From Lytechinus pictus (lineage: Eukaryota > Echinodermata > Echinoidea > Temnopleuroida > Toxopneustidae): a stretch of DNA of 64,000 nt. The stretch spans positions 11,947,001 through 12,011,000 of the forward strand of contig NC_087253.1 of the NCBI RefSeq assembly GCF_037042905.1, read 5' to 3'. Of the stretch, positions 23,301 through 32,920 are shown in pieces. The position numbers were made by a program, and so were the translations under genes. A model generated the notes under the pieces. That model saw only the letters and a list, made by a program, of their open reading frames with translations. It did not search any database and had not been told where the DNA came from. The stretch's first letter is position 1; the number at the start of each line of letters is the position of its first letter.

Positions 23301-26300
23301 AATAATTAGTGTTGATTCCTTTTGTCGGTGAATTGCAGAATTGTTTATTATTATTTTAAACATAATTAAAAAAAAAAGTATACAACAATATCTAATGTCT
23401 ATTAGGAACATGCCTCTCTCATACTAACCATGCTAATCATTAGATACTTAGCGATAGTGTCTATAGAGTACCGAATCGATGACGTCAGTTGTCATGGTGT
23501 CATGGCGGCCTGATTCTAAACAAATGAACCCGCCGAATGAAAGCGTGTGTTTCTCATAGGAAAAAATGGCTGATATCGGAATTTGATCGCTTGCAACCTA
23601 TTTCACGGACGAACAAAAGTCATTTGCAAATACAAATGTGTATAGACGATCGTCAGATGCGACTCTGTTTAGAACCCGCCCGTCATGACACCATGGCAAC
23701 TGACGTAACACTTCAGTACTCTATTCTACATTCTGAAGAGTTTGATTAATTTAGAATTATGTAGTGTGTATCAAAACAAGCATTACTAACCAGCGTGAAA
23801 ATAATGAATCCATGTTCTCCAGAACCTTCCACGAATTCTTCCAAATTCTGAAACATTAAACAAAACCAGAAGAATCCCTTAGATGTGTTGCCAGATGATT
23901 GTAATAATTCGATTATTGATGATTTTTTTTAAAGGTCCTATCATTAATAAAAAAAATTAAGAAGGCATTCACAGTACGACAATTTGCACAATCGCACTGG
24001 AAGCTATTCTGGTAGGGTCGTAAACAACCCATTACATGGGTTCATCGTTTGGGAAGTGGGTGCTCATGTCATACATTTTCAACTGCGCGAAGCGCCTTTT
24101 TTATGTTAGAATTTCTGGGATACTCGAAAGCGAGGAACAAAGAGATCGAGTTTATCATGATAGCACTTTTGATATTTTCAATTATGAAAATTAAGTCATA
24201 GGTACAAAATTTAGGTAATTTGGTATAATTTTTTACCAAAAAGTGTAGATCCCAAAGCATCACCACCTTCCCCTCTGCCCACTGCCGGCTCTAGTTTCAT
24301 ACGAAGTGTAACTTTTGTAGGGGAGGGGCGCGATCGAACGAAATTCTGGGCGATGTGCAATATTCCATCGGAGATGGTGCTATTTCGTGCATCAACAAAA
24401 TGTAAAATTTAGTGAAATACATGACGTTGCCCTGAAGACACGGAAAGGCGAATAGACGGGATTTAATTCACATTAATTACAAATATGTATTACTTCAATG
24501 TCAAAGTTATACAGCAATCATTATGAAGTTCAACGTACGTGGCAATTGAAAAAAAAATACCTTGGATAATCCGGGCTATGCTGGTTTTGCGGTTATACCC
24601 GGCCCAATACGTATCCAGTTTGGAGCAGTGGGTTGGGCGAAATCCAGTACGAAATTCGAGTAAATTAATGAGAGCTAATTCTACTTGGCCACACACTTGG
24701 CATAAAGGCAAATCTGGACGTATATTAAGCTTTTTAATTTTGATCGATTTTATATGGCGGGTTATGGCGTATTCAAGGAGGCTGTTCACACCGCAAGGGG
24801 GGACCGTGGGCGGACCGTGGATCGCGCTATCGTAGCGCGATCCACGGTCCGCCCATTGGCATTCGCCGGATTCACACCGCAGTGAGATAGCGCGGTCTAT
24901 CGTAGCACCCCCTTTTTTGAGAGGTCCTGTTGCCATGACGCATTACTTACTATATTTCTATTTTCACGATGTTCCGACGCGTTTTACCCCATAAAATTAG
25001 GAGTGTTGAGTTGTACCGATTCAGATTCAGATCGCACCAAAATAGAATGAGTATAAAATTCCCCGCGTGTAGATGACTTCCGGCGTGCTATCGTAGCTCG
25101 GGTTCACACCGGCAGAGATAGCGCGATCTAGCGCGCGCTAGACCGCGCTATCTCTCGTGGACCACCCCCAAGAGGTGCTCCAGTGGCACGCCGTTTTGGC
25201 TCGCCGTGGCTCGCTGTTGGGCGGACCGAAACGACGTTGTACCTTCCACACCGCAGAGATCTCTGCCGGTCTGAACAGGCTCAAGAAGAGAATGTGATGA
25301 AACGTAGGAAATTGTTTTGAAGTTAGTCTTTCCGGAAATGACATCATGTCAGTGGAGGTTGTAAACAGACTGAAGAGAACTTACGAGGACGGGATGGGTA
25401 TTCCAAAGTGATCTTCTGTTACGACGAAAGACCTACGGGATGGGCTGACAACATTGAACGGAACGCCAAATTATTCTGCAAGAAGACAGTCACAACCCAT
25501 AACAGGCAATGTCAAGATCAAGTCAAAGTTTTCCCTCTTTAAGTAATCCAATCATGGGCGGAAATCCCAGGGGGGACAGGGGGGACGTGTCCCCCCTACT
25601 CAAAATAGTAGGGGGGACACAATATCAAATGTCCCCCCTACTATTTCTGGTCTTTTATGATGGTAAGAAATTCATCATTCAAAATCGAAATAAAACATGT
25701 ATTTTAGGACGAGATGACCTTAATTTTTGGATGATAATTAACCTCCTTTTTTTTTTTTTTTTTTTTTGCTTGTCAAATTTATTTTCGTCGAAATGACCTG
25801 AAATTTGGGGTGATAACCTTTTCTTTTTTTTTTGCTTGTCAAATTTTCCAGCCCCTTGTCCCCCCTACCTTTTGGGAGAGATTTCCGCCCATGAATCCAA
25901 TGTTTCCTGGTCTTTAAACCGTGAGGTAATACAGCCTTCGGATCAAAACTGTAGCCTTTCAGATACCTTATGGACTTTCTCAAGGACTGTTAGTCTTTTG
26001 TCATTCATGAGAAGGGTAACGACTCCGTTTTCGACTTCTAGATCCTCTCTGGGACGTGAGCTCTGGAAGAAGATGCGATACGTTACTGCTTCTGATGATA
26101 TCCCTTTGATGATCTTGTTCTCAGGTGCAAGGAGGACGACCTGGGGAGCGTTTCATGAAAGGACTTGTCGGACGTTTTATCCGACAAGTCCCACTTTATC
26201 CGACAGTTACCAAAGTAACAGTGCTTCTTAGCCAATCAGAATCAAGGAAAGATGTCAGATCTGACAACTTGTCGGACGGAAATGTTGATGAAACACTCCC

Positions 26301-28613
26301 CTGGTGTCGTTTTGCTACGAGAGGTTCAGCCACAGAAGACATCATCACATGTCTGTTCGTAGGGGTGTAGAATGTGGTCATGGCGAGCAAGATCTTTGCT
26401 CCACCGACTTGCCATCAGAGGGAACACCAAAACTACAAGCACGACAAGCGGTGTTAATGATTTTCCCAACCGGGCCATCACTCCGATATGGCAGCAATGT
26501 AGTCGCGTTATTTTAACCAAAACATAGGCCTACTGTATGGGATTTCGCCGGGCCATATAAATATAAGATATTTATACATGACTCTGATTAGGATTATCAG
26601 GGACGATAAATAAATAGATATACTTAGACCAATTATTATTATTGGAGCGTTGTGGCACAATGGATTAGTCTTCTGACTTTGAAACAGGGGGCCGTGGGTT
26701 CGAATCCCAGCCAAGGCGTAATTTCATTCAGCCAGAATTTGTCCACATTGTGCTGCACTCAATCCAGGTTAGGTGAATGGGTACCCGGCAGGATTAATTC
26801 CTTGAAGGTACTGAGCGCTGAAAGGCAGCTCGAGCTAAAGCCGGGGTAATAAGATAATGATAAACAATGCGCCTCGGAATAGATTATTTCTAGATAGATG
26901 GCGCTATATAAATGCCTATTATCATTATATCATTATTATTATTATGTAAACACACAAGTAATGATTGTTGACCCACAACATTTAAAGAGAGCAATGAGCA
27001 CAAACGGGCGCGCTACAGCGAGTGGTGGGGGGTCAGGGGTGACTGCCCACGAGTCTGTATCAAGAAGTGGGAAAAAAAGAATTAGAATAGATGAAGCAAA
27101 AGAGGAAGAAAATTGAAGAAAGAAATAGGAAGAGCATTTAATAAGAGAGGTATAATTTGTGTTAACTCTATCCTGTTATCGAAATTAGAAAAAAAAAAAC
27201 AGATCGCCCCTACCCCTTCCATGAAAATACACTGGCATGAGAGCAATGGAAAGATTTCAAAGTTCATTTCCCGTGTTAATGGTCTTACGGAAGGCGGATT
27301 TGGATCGTTGCTAATGCTGATCTAAGTTACGAACGACTTTACATACGCCATGTACGTGACTGGCTCTTTGGTGCCACCTGAGAATCTCAGTCATCATTTA
27401 AATTCCCTACAGTTAATTTTAATTTCGATCTTTGCCTATTAAAAGTAGTGTTTTAAAATTTGACGAGGGCAATAATGGTAATATAAGTAGCTACTTCGTC
27501 ATACCACTACATTAAAACAAGAAAGTTTTGCGCATATCAAACATAGCATTTCCCAGTCGTTAGTATGCGTTAGGTTGTGCTTAATGATCCCCATCCTGAT
27601 TGTGAAACTATTAAGTATATCGTTACTTTCGAAAATAAGAAAGAAAGGGAAGATTAATCAAACTTAATACTCTCATTATGGCATTGCCACATAACTCCCC
27701 TACCAAGATGCATGACACGCCCCACGTTGCTTACATTAGTGAGTGGCTGAGAAGGCTTAGCCGTGATGCCACCAATGGGTATCCAGTTGGGTGCCAGGGG
27801 CTGAGGGTAGTCCAAGGCGAAACTTAAATAAACGAACGCCAACTCTGCCCGACCCATAAGCTGACGCAGGGTAAGATCTGGACGGATGTTCATTTGTTTC
27901 TTGATTTCCCTTAATCGGTAAGTAGTGATGAACTCTATCAGGGGCTGGGCGACGAAGCGGATGAGAATGTTCTGAAGGCGGTCTTTGAAGGGCATTCTAT
28001 CGGATTGTGTGAAGGAGGAGATGATGCTGAATGGAACGTAGGACGAAGGGACTGGAATTCCAAAGTGATCTTCAGTGACGACCAACGATCTTCTTGCTGG
28101 GCTAATCAAAATGAAAGGGATTTTAAGGTATTCCGCCAGAAGGGCATCACAACCCACAATAGGCATGGTGAGAATCAGATCAAAGTTCGCCTTCTTGAGG
28201 CTGTCCAAGGTTGCATGGTCTTCGAAGAGGTTGGAACATCCTTCTCCAAGCAGATGTAAATGCTGCCTGAAGAGCTGGAAGACTGCGATGGGATTGCTCT
28301 GGCTGAGTCGATGTTGCACTCCTGTGAGATTGTTCATGAACTCCTCGTGTTCTGCCTTGGTCCTGGAGCTTTCGAAGAAGATCTTGTCGGTAACAGCTCC
28401 AGAGGACAAGCCTTTTGTTATTTTGTTTTTAGGGGCGAGCAGAACTACCTGGTGACCTGCTTCAACCAGAGGTTCTGTGACAGCGGACATGACGATGTGT
28501 TGACTTGGAGTATTGATAACAGAAGACATTGCACATAGAATTTTTGCTCCCAAAGAAGGTGACATGGAAGCAACCAAGCTAACCATCAACATTAAACCTC
28601 GTTGGATATTCAT
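20025..28613 (-). CDS. UGT: UDP-glucuronosyltransferase, five-exon gene (full span)
   Basis: A membrane enzyme of the ER that transfers a sugar, usually glucuronic acid, from a UDP-sugar to small lipophilic acceptors (detoxification and steroid or xenobiotic conjugation). The coding exons, read on the minus strand, are 28613-27735, 23847-23791, 22852-22687, 21148-20929 and 20304-20025. Phases agree at every junction (0, 0, 1, 2) and give 533 residues, the usual family length. Order of parts: hydrophobic signal sequence (about residues 5-22), acceptor domain with the SQH histidine (His39), GSGEHGFIIFTL and WLPQNDLLGHP, the UGT signature region with HGG, GVPLLLMPLAADQ and N-A-A, one C-terminal transmembrane helix, and a KSKKD tail fitting a KxKxx ER-retention signal. 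The signature HGG is preceded by Tyr rather than the common Thr. The four introns are 3.9, 0.9, 1.5 and 0.6 kb. The long first intron holds a dead copy of exon 1. The exact substrate and subfamily cannot be read from sequence. Confidence 0.92.
20305..20928. other. UGT intron 4
   Basis: 624-base intron, GT-AG. It contains a GCGCGAAGCGCG block at 20722-20733. No other feature. Confidence 0.6.
20929..21148 (-). CDS. UGT: UGT exon 4: nucleotide-sugar signature
   Basis: Begins after AAACAG and completes Gly-His-Pro-Lys from the split codon. It then encodes the HGGAAGVYEATTHGVPLLLM signature followed by PLAADQMGNAARVETKGFG and an acidic helix. The donor GTAATT leaves phase 2. Asp-Gln near the end of the signature is the pair that contacts the sugar in this family. 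Confidence 0.9.
21149..21840. other. UGT intron 3, proximal part
   Basis: Non-coding. A repeat fragment at about 21350-21610 carries AAGCGAAGCGAG and ends in a poly-C run with GGCCTACGGCCATGCC; it resembles the hAT-type repeats at 10430 and 29114. A poly-A run is at 21726-21740. Confidence 0.45.
21841..22684. mobile_element. GGTGTTAATTTAACACC MITE, split by a nested element
   Basis: The left arm GACGGTGTTAATTTAACACC, then GTATCTATATCGGTCCACA, is mirrored at the right by TGTGGACCGATACAGAT, GGTGTTAATTTAACACCG and GCGTTTTTGCAGTG. The halves are separated by the TTAA element at 21960-22562. The right terminus touches the splice donor of UGT exon 3. Confidence 0.7.
21960..22562. mobile_element. 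TTAA-family palindromic MITE, clean copy
   Basis: Starts AGGTCAAGTCCACCCC, ends GGGGTGGACTTGTCCT, with TTAA on both sides (21956-21959 and 22563-22566). Long imperfect arms run inward through ATCCGATTTTGATGAAATTT and ACATCCGAT-type words to a centre with GATGATGTCACTCACTCACT / AGTGAGTGGGTGATGTCATC. 603 bp, no coding capacity. Same family: 6640-8305, 32921-33749, 62735-63336. The TTAA duplication suggests a Kolobok or piggyBac parent. Confidence 0.8.
22687..22852 (-). CDS. UGT: UGT exon 3
   Basis: Codes about 55 residues beginning GSAVTSLQNEGLAESIAKVF and ending in the WLPQNDLL motif, after a CTTACAG acceptor and before a GTACAC donor (phase 1). It forms part of the C-terminal Rossmann-like domain that binds UDP-sugar. 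The donor abuts the end of a MITE lying in the intron (21841-22684). Confidence 0.9.
22853..23790. other. UGT intron 2
   Basis: 938-base intron with a TTTA-rich tract (23201-23270) and a partial inverted-repeat pair around 23465-23740 (GACGTCAGTTGTCATGGTGT versus ACACCATGGCAACTGACGT). That pair is probably a MITE with arms about 150 bp apart. Confidence 0.5.
23791..23847 (-). CDS. UGT: UGT exon 2 (57 bases)
   Basis: Codes 19 residues, NLEEFVEGSGEHGFIIFTL, the conserved linker into the UDP-sugar-binding domain. The acceptor is TTTCAG and the donor GTTAGT; phase is 0 at both ends. It is too short for reading-frame searches and was found by homology to the family pattern (L-E-x-F-V-x-x-S-G-E-x-G-x-I-x-F-x-L). 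Confidence 0.88.
23848..24555. other. UGT intron 1, region before the dead exon
   Basis: Non-coding AT-rich DNA, with a GCGCGAAGCGCC block at 24085-24096. Nothing else supported. Confidence 0.4.
24784..25275. mobile_element. GC-rich hairpin MITE in the dead UGT exon, AGGCT duplication
   Basis: Ends GTTCACACCG and CGGTCTGAAC, with AGGCT at 24779-24783 and 25276-25280. The interior is built of GC-rich palindromes, notably GGACCGTGGATCGCGCTA with its inverse directly after it (about 24812-24853), and GATAGCGCGATCTAGCGCGC with its inverse (about 25108-25155). CACACCGC-type words recur inside. It is far richer in GC than the neighbourhood. A 5-bp duplication does not fit hAT (8) or Harbinger (3). 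Superfamily open. Confidence 0.75.
25553..25893. mobile_element. hAT-type MITE with AATCCAAT duplication in the dead UGT exon
   Basis: Terminal inverted repeats CATGGGCGGAAATC and GATTTCCGCCCATG, with a perfect 8-bp duplication AATCCAAT at 25545-25552 and 25894-25901. The interior contains CCCCCCTACT blocks and two T-runs, each followed by GCTTGTCAAATTT. Removing the element and one duplicate restores the UGT frame across the site. Confidence 0.88.
26145..26299. mobile_element. 155-bp MITE with CCTGG duplication in the dead UGT exon
   Basis: Ends GGAGCGTTTCATGAAA and GATGAAACACTCC, with CCTGG at 26140-26144 and 26300-26304. Interior GGACTTGTCGGA/TCCGACAAGTCC palindrome. Excision restores the H-Q-V-V-L-L coding run seen in the intact paralog. 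Diverged relatives lie at 46285-46425 and 54171-54325. Confidence 0.8.
26644..26944 (+). mobile_element. tRNA-derived SINE
   Basis: The head has pol III box A-like TGGCACAATGGATTAG and box B GGTTCGAATCCC. The body (GTGCTGCACTCAATCCAGGT, GGTACCCGGCAGGATTAATT, CCGGGGTAATAAGATAAT, GCGCTATATAAATGCC) is followed by an ATT-repeat tail. A reverse-oriented copy is at 57936-58219. It lies just outside the 5' edge of the dead UGT exon. Confidence 0.85.
26945..27734. other. UGT intron 1, region between the SINE and exon 1
   Basis: No gene or repeat identified apart from short AT-rich stretches. Confidence 0.4.
27735..28613 (-). CDS. UGT: UGT exon 1: signal peptide and N-terminal acceptor-binding domain
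   Basis: Codes residues 1-293, from the ATG at 28613 (complement) to a GTAAGC donor at 27734-27729, phase 0. It contains the leader (LMLMVSLVASMSPSLGA), SQHIVMSAVTEPL with the family's catalytic-type histidine, ANFDLILTMPIVGCDALLAE, and the MNIRPDLTLRQLMGRAELAF block that is typical of UGTs. The frame stays open past the donor into the intron, so the donor and homology, not the stop codon, set the exon end. Confidence 0.92.
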
Positions 28614-29105
28614 GGTTTCACGTGTATATGTTTTCAGCAGTTATCATAAGCATTCCATCTTCACCCGATCATTGGGTTCCCGATATAGGATTAATAGGCG
28701 AGATAGAGGACCCTAAAGGGCAGACTCCTGATGTAGACTTAATAAACCCTCATTTTTTTTCTGAACACGAGAAATAGCACGTAGCCTATTTAGTTTCCAG
28801 GCGGAGATGGTGATGATGTACAAATCACAGAAAGAATATACGATTAAAAAATGTATAAGTACAAAGTTCAAGTCGGTGTAAACGTCAACATTTTGCTTAG
28901 CACGAGGGCAAATCTGTTCGATATCATGTTTCCGTAGCCGTAGGCCTATGATCTGATATGGCAAGGTCCGATCTGTTTTTTTTTAGCGAACTTTGACTCG
29001 AATCAATATAAGGATGTGTGTTTACACTATACAGTTTCCTGTAAGCGATGCAGATGACCTAAATCTGAACAGCGAGTTTCAATCTGATGATAAACACAAT
29101 AGCAG
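28614..29105. other. 5' flank of the UGT gene
   Basis: Expected to hold the minus-strand promoter and 5' UTR. No TATA box or known element can be assigned. Confidence 0.35.
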
Positions 29106-29113
29106 ATCAAGGG

Positions 29114-30085
29114 CAGTGGCGTACCGTGGGTCACGGCATTGGGGGCACCAACAAAAAGTTTGAATCACTTAGTGAGCGCGCGAAGTGCGCTCAGTTGCCA
29201 TGTATACTGACCTAATAGAGACATTTTAAGGACAGTGCCATTAAACCATGTAAACGGATAGGTATCTTACTGAGCAAATAATGCGAGCGCGAAGTGCGGG
29301 CTGAAATTTTTGTATATACTAACCCCAAACAGGGACATTTTAAGGACTATAATTTAGGAATCCATTAAGAGTATACATATCTTACCATAGTCATCTAATG
29401 CAAGTGCCAAGCGCTTGCTGATTTTGTTAAAATTACATCTAAACACAAGAAGCACTTTTTGCAGTCATTGTAATCATGATTATCATACGCATCTCACTAA
29501 ATAAATATTGCGAGCGCGAAGCGCGAGCTGAAAATTTTAAGGCTTGTTTGTAGGAATTATTTTAAGACCATACGTATTTCACTAACCAAATGATGCGAGC
29601 GCGAAGCGCGAGCTGAAAATTTTTGATATTCAGATCAGAAAAAGGGAAATTTTAAGGACTGATTTTAGGAATTCATGAAGAGCAGATTATCTCACCAATT
29701 GCGAACGTAAGCACGGACAGGAAATATTTTATTTTAAGACCTTAAAATGGGGCAATCTCTTTAAGTAGTCAAGAGGTTTTAAGAGGTTTTTAAGAGGTTT
29801 TAATACAACAGGATTATATATCTTGTTTAACAGACAATGCGAGCACTCGAATGAAGACATAGGCCCTGAGCAAATTATGTTTCAGAAAGTTATGAAAAAA
29901 TGTTTATGTAATTTAACATACATCATTATAATATAATATAACATTATAATGAACAATAATTTTTCCTTTCCCACTACGTTTCTCTTCCTTTCTCCATCTT
30001 TTTCTCCTTTGCCCCGTTTATTTTTGCCAGCCGATTGGGGGCACGTGCCCCCATGACCCCCCCCCCCCCCGTAGTTACGCCACTT
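29114..30085. mobile_element. hAT-type MITE with internal GCGAGCGCGAAGCGCGAGC array
   Basis: Ends CAGTGGCGTACCGTGGG and CCCCGTAGTTACGCCACTT, with a perfect 8-bp duplication ATCAAGGG at 29106-29113 and 30086-30093. The interior carries a tandem array of about six diverged units of 85-116 bp, each with a block like GCGAGCGCGAAGCGCGAGC then TGAAAATTTT (near 29170, 29283, 29399, 29510, 29595, 29699 and 29838). No transposase. Confidence 0.85.
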
Positions 30086-30093
30086 ATCAAGGG

Positions 30094-31014
30094 AGTGGGT
30101 GCACATCCGGACCAAGCCCCCCCCCCCCCTCCCCTTGAGCTTGAGGGTCATGTCATGAATAGGTAAGTGAAGACCTCTTTCTTTTGTCTTTTTCTGTTTT
30201 AATTGTCAAATTTTTCGTGACAAAGTCACCTCTATATTCGGGAGTGATCGAAACCTTTTTTTATTTTCATTTGTCTTTATTTATTTATCTATTTTTTTTT
30301 GCTGGTCAGATTTTTCTGAAATAATTGCTCCCCTTTTGAAAAATCCTATATCCCCCCCCCCCCTCTCGGGTAAACCTATAAATTTACTCATTTCGTGTTA
30401 TTTTGGGTTCAAATACATTAATGGTTCGTGATGACTAAACATTTTATTCTCTCAGGAATGGGTGTGAAATTACTTGTATATTGTTTATAAACTAAAGGTA
30501 CAATATAACCCATCTTCAAATTTTCGAGAAAATGACTATTCATTGATTTCTTTCATTCTTGATACATGTGAAGCTGCTCGGATGTGACGTCACAAATAAA
30601 AAAGAATGAAATTCTAACTTATAAAATCTTTGATGGATTTTCCTCAAACCTTCACCAATATTTTTTGTATTTTTCTGCTATTTTTACCATAAACTTTTTG
30701 TCAGGGTGAACTTCCCCTTCAAGCGCCTACGGATTATTGTGCCTGGTGGGAGGTGGATGGATGCAAAACTCATGTTATACCGAGGTATAACTCGGAGGGG
30801 GAGGGCTCATAGCCACATGTGTCCCAATAATTGAAATTCTTATTTATTTAATTAGCGACCGAGATAAGTATTCCGTTCTATAAACTGATAAGAATTAATG
30901 GTCAAGAACACTTAAGCATCAAGTTAAGAGTGTCCTACTTACAATCTACACTACAATTTTAGTTTTCCTAATTTCTGGGGGCAATTGCAGTTTGGGAGGG
31001 GGCAAATGATCTCA
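30094..31014. other. Non-coding spacer with a repeat arm
   Basis: Contains a C-run/T-run repeat fragment (30110-30370) resembling hAT MITE interiors, and a possible one-sided palindromic-element arm ending GTGAACTTCCCCTTCAAG near 30722. No coding support. Confidence 0.4.
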
Positions 31015-31022
31015 TCTGCAAG

Positions 31023-31341
31023 CACTAGCGTACCTACGGGGGCAGTATGCCCCCCCTGACGAGCCACAACCCATGCAAAGGACGTATCCCTGCCCCCCTG
31101 ACGAGCTTGAAAGACCTTTTTTGCCCCCCCCCCCCTGACGAGCTTGAAGACCTTATTGCCCCCCCCCCCCCCCTGACGAGCTTGAAGCTCTTTTTTTTTT
31201 TTTTTTTTTTTTTGCTTGTTAATTTTTTTCGGGTACGAAAACCTTAATTTGTGATTGAAGACCTTTTTTTTTTTTTTTGCTTGTCAAATTTTTTGGCGGA
31301 CGGTTTTTCCCCCCCTGTGAAAAATCCTAGGTACGCCACTG
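31023..31341. mobile_element. hAT-type MITE, GTGGCGTACCTA family
   Basis: Ends CACTAGCGTACCTACGGG and CCTAGGTACGCCACTG, with near-perfect 8-bp duplications TCTGCAAG (31015-31022) and TCTGCAGG (31342-31349). The interior repeats CCCCCTGACGAGCTTGAAG four times, then has T-runs each followed by GCTTGTNAAATTTTT. Confidence 0.8.
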
Positions 31342-31655
31342 TCTGCAGGGGCATCCCCCGGCCATGCCCCATTGGTCATTTTGGTGCCACGATTGGTTGG
31401 TTGGTGTTGGAGTTAAGTTGGCGCTCTTCAATCTGGTAGATTATCTGCGCCAGGTCGTTTCCGAGTTAGTTGCTTAATTCCCGCATCAATGTCCTCGACG
31501 TTAGACTAGTCTGACCTGTTATATAGCGAGGTGCAATATAATTATGATTAGTTACCACCACCATTAAATTGTGCGTTTTTGTACTTCATAGTATGCAAAC
31601 TTATATAAGAAGCTAGGTCGAAGCTCGATCAATTTTAGTAGTCTAAGAATTATCA
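31342..31655. other. Non-coding spacer
   Basis: Nothing supported. Confidence 0.4.
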
Positions 31656-32470
31656 CTAATCATCAGAACAAAAGGAAGAGAGAGAGAGAAAGAGATGGAG
31701 AGAGATCAGTGGAATATTCTTATTCGAATCTCTTTGTTTTTTCACATAATTCAGGATGACTTTATAATCTGCATTTCTTCCCAATAATGTTGCTAGATCT
31801 GATATTGGCTTGTTTAATTTCAGGCTTCTTTGCATAATTCTTCTTTCTCTTTCATATTTCTTACATTGTAGTAAAAAATGTTCTATTGTCTCAGGAACCT
31901 GACAATGGGAACATAGACCATTTTCATGTTGATTACATTTATACAGATAATAATTCAATTTACATTTTCCGAGTCTTAAACGGTGTATCATAGTCTCTTC
32001 AAACCGAATGAGACCTTGATAACTAATTGTATCTGCCACGTTGGGTTGGATGCTAAATAAATGTCTTCCTTTAGATGAGGTTACCCATTGAGCCTGCCAG
32101 ATTTCTTTATAAATCAAAGACATGTGGGTTTTCCATTCCTCTTTGATATATGGAATGTTTAATTCAACTTGTTCTTTTGATGCTCCTTTTTTTTGCTAAA
32201 AGGTCTGCCACATCGTTCCCGTGAATACCACAATGGGATGGTATCCATTCAAAATTGACATAAATATCTGATGATTGTAAAACTTTGATTTTATACAAGA
32301 TATCGACAATAAGATTGTTTTGTATACGATTGCTTTCAAGTGCTTGAAGAGCAGACAACGAATCTGTAAAAATTACAACGGACATACCTCTGTTATCTCC
32401 TAGCCAATCAAGTGCCATTATATTACCATTGCTGTTAATTCGGCTCTCATTATACTTACAGAATTTAATT
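31656..32470 (-). mobile_element. 3' part of a non-LTR retrotransposon with RNase H domain, decayed
   Basis: On the minus strand a ribonuclease H region runs from about 32460: MRAELTAM, then VIFTDSLSALQALESN with the catalytic-type aspartate, then WIPSHCGIHGNDVADLLAKK with the His and Asp of the fold's end. After a frameshift near 32190 comes a C-terminal zinc-knuckle-like segment (CSHCQVPETIEHFLLQCKKY). This order is seen in RNase H-bearing LINE groups (I/Jockey-like). The upstream reverse transcriptase is absent and two frameshifts make it inactive. Confidence 0.85.
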
Positions 32471-32916
32471 GGGCCAAAGCATATTAACCTTAATTGTTTT
32501 CCCCCTTATATTATGACGAGGGCCTACCAAGGAAACTCCGAGGGGGTACCCCGATAAAGCTGTTCGTTAATTAGACATTATTCAATTTATGCACGACTGC
32601 ATGATTACCCTATCACCCTATCCTGCACTATAGATGATAATCACATGCGTGATGAGCCAAATATTTTGAATTATGTTTGAAAATTATGCAAGTGAACAAA
32701 ACCTAGGCCTTTTAAAATCCACAAGTGTAATTTTGCGATAGATTTTGACATAATATTCAGAAAATAGTATCATATTTCACTAATTTACCTTTCCTTTTCG
32801 GCTTCGTTCCCCCCCCCCCCCCTTTCCCCCATCTATTATACTCCAGTGATGAAAATCCCTATGTAGCTGACATAGCACCTTAAAGTAAAATGCTACAGTC
32901 GTTCGAAAATTCATGC
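32471..32916. other. Non-coding spacer
   Basis: AT-rich with a poly-C run at about 32811-32828. No gene. Confidence 0.4.
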
Positions 32917-32920
32917 TTAA

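Larger units (their letters stand above)
24556..26520 (-). pseudogene. Dead alternative UGT first exon, broken by three MITEs
   Basis: Read on the minus strand, this aligns along nearly the whole length of UGT exon 1 (27735-28613). Parts in order: a leader-like hydrophobic start near 26520; AMTTFYTPTNRHVMMSSVAE; VVLLAPENKIIKGISSEAVT; GCITSRFKDQETLD joined to YLKRENFDLILTLPVMGCD; RRSFVVTEDHFGIPIPSS; and LLEYAITRHIKSIKIKKLNI ahead of RPDLPLCQVCGQVELAL. It carries a frameshift near the start, TAA stops in the CDCLLAE and IPIPSS regions, and a further stop just before a donor-like GGTATT at its 3' end. Three inserted elements (24784-25275, 25553-25893, 26145-26299) split it. Their flanking duplications match the positions where the intact paralog is continuous. 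It sits inside intron 1 of the live gene in the same orientation. Confidence 0.88.

Noticed and set aside
24490-24936. 148-codon frame as an independent gene
   Set aside because: Its centre is a UGT exon-1 remnant and its start lies in a GC-rich MITE. It is part of the dead exon.
26644-26716. Possible tRNA gene with A and B boxes
   Set aside because: The acceptor arms do not pair well, a SINE body and tail follow, and a second copy with the same body occurs at 57936-58219. It is a SINE head.
28005-28455. Plus-strand frames opposite UGT exon 1
   Set aside because: Antisense shadows of the UGT coding exon, without motifs.
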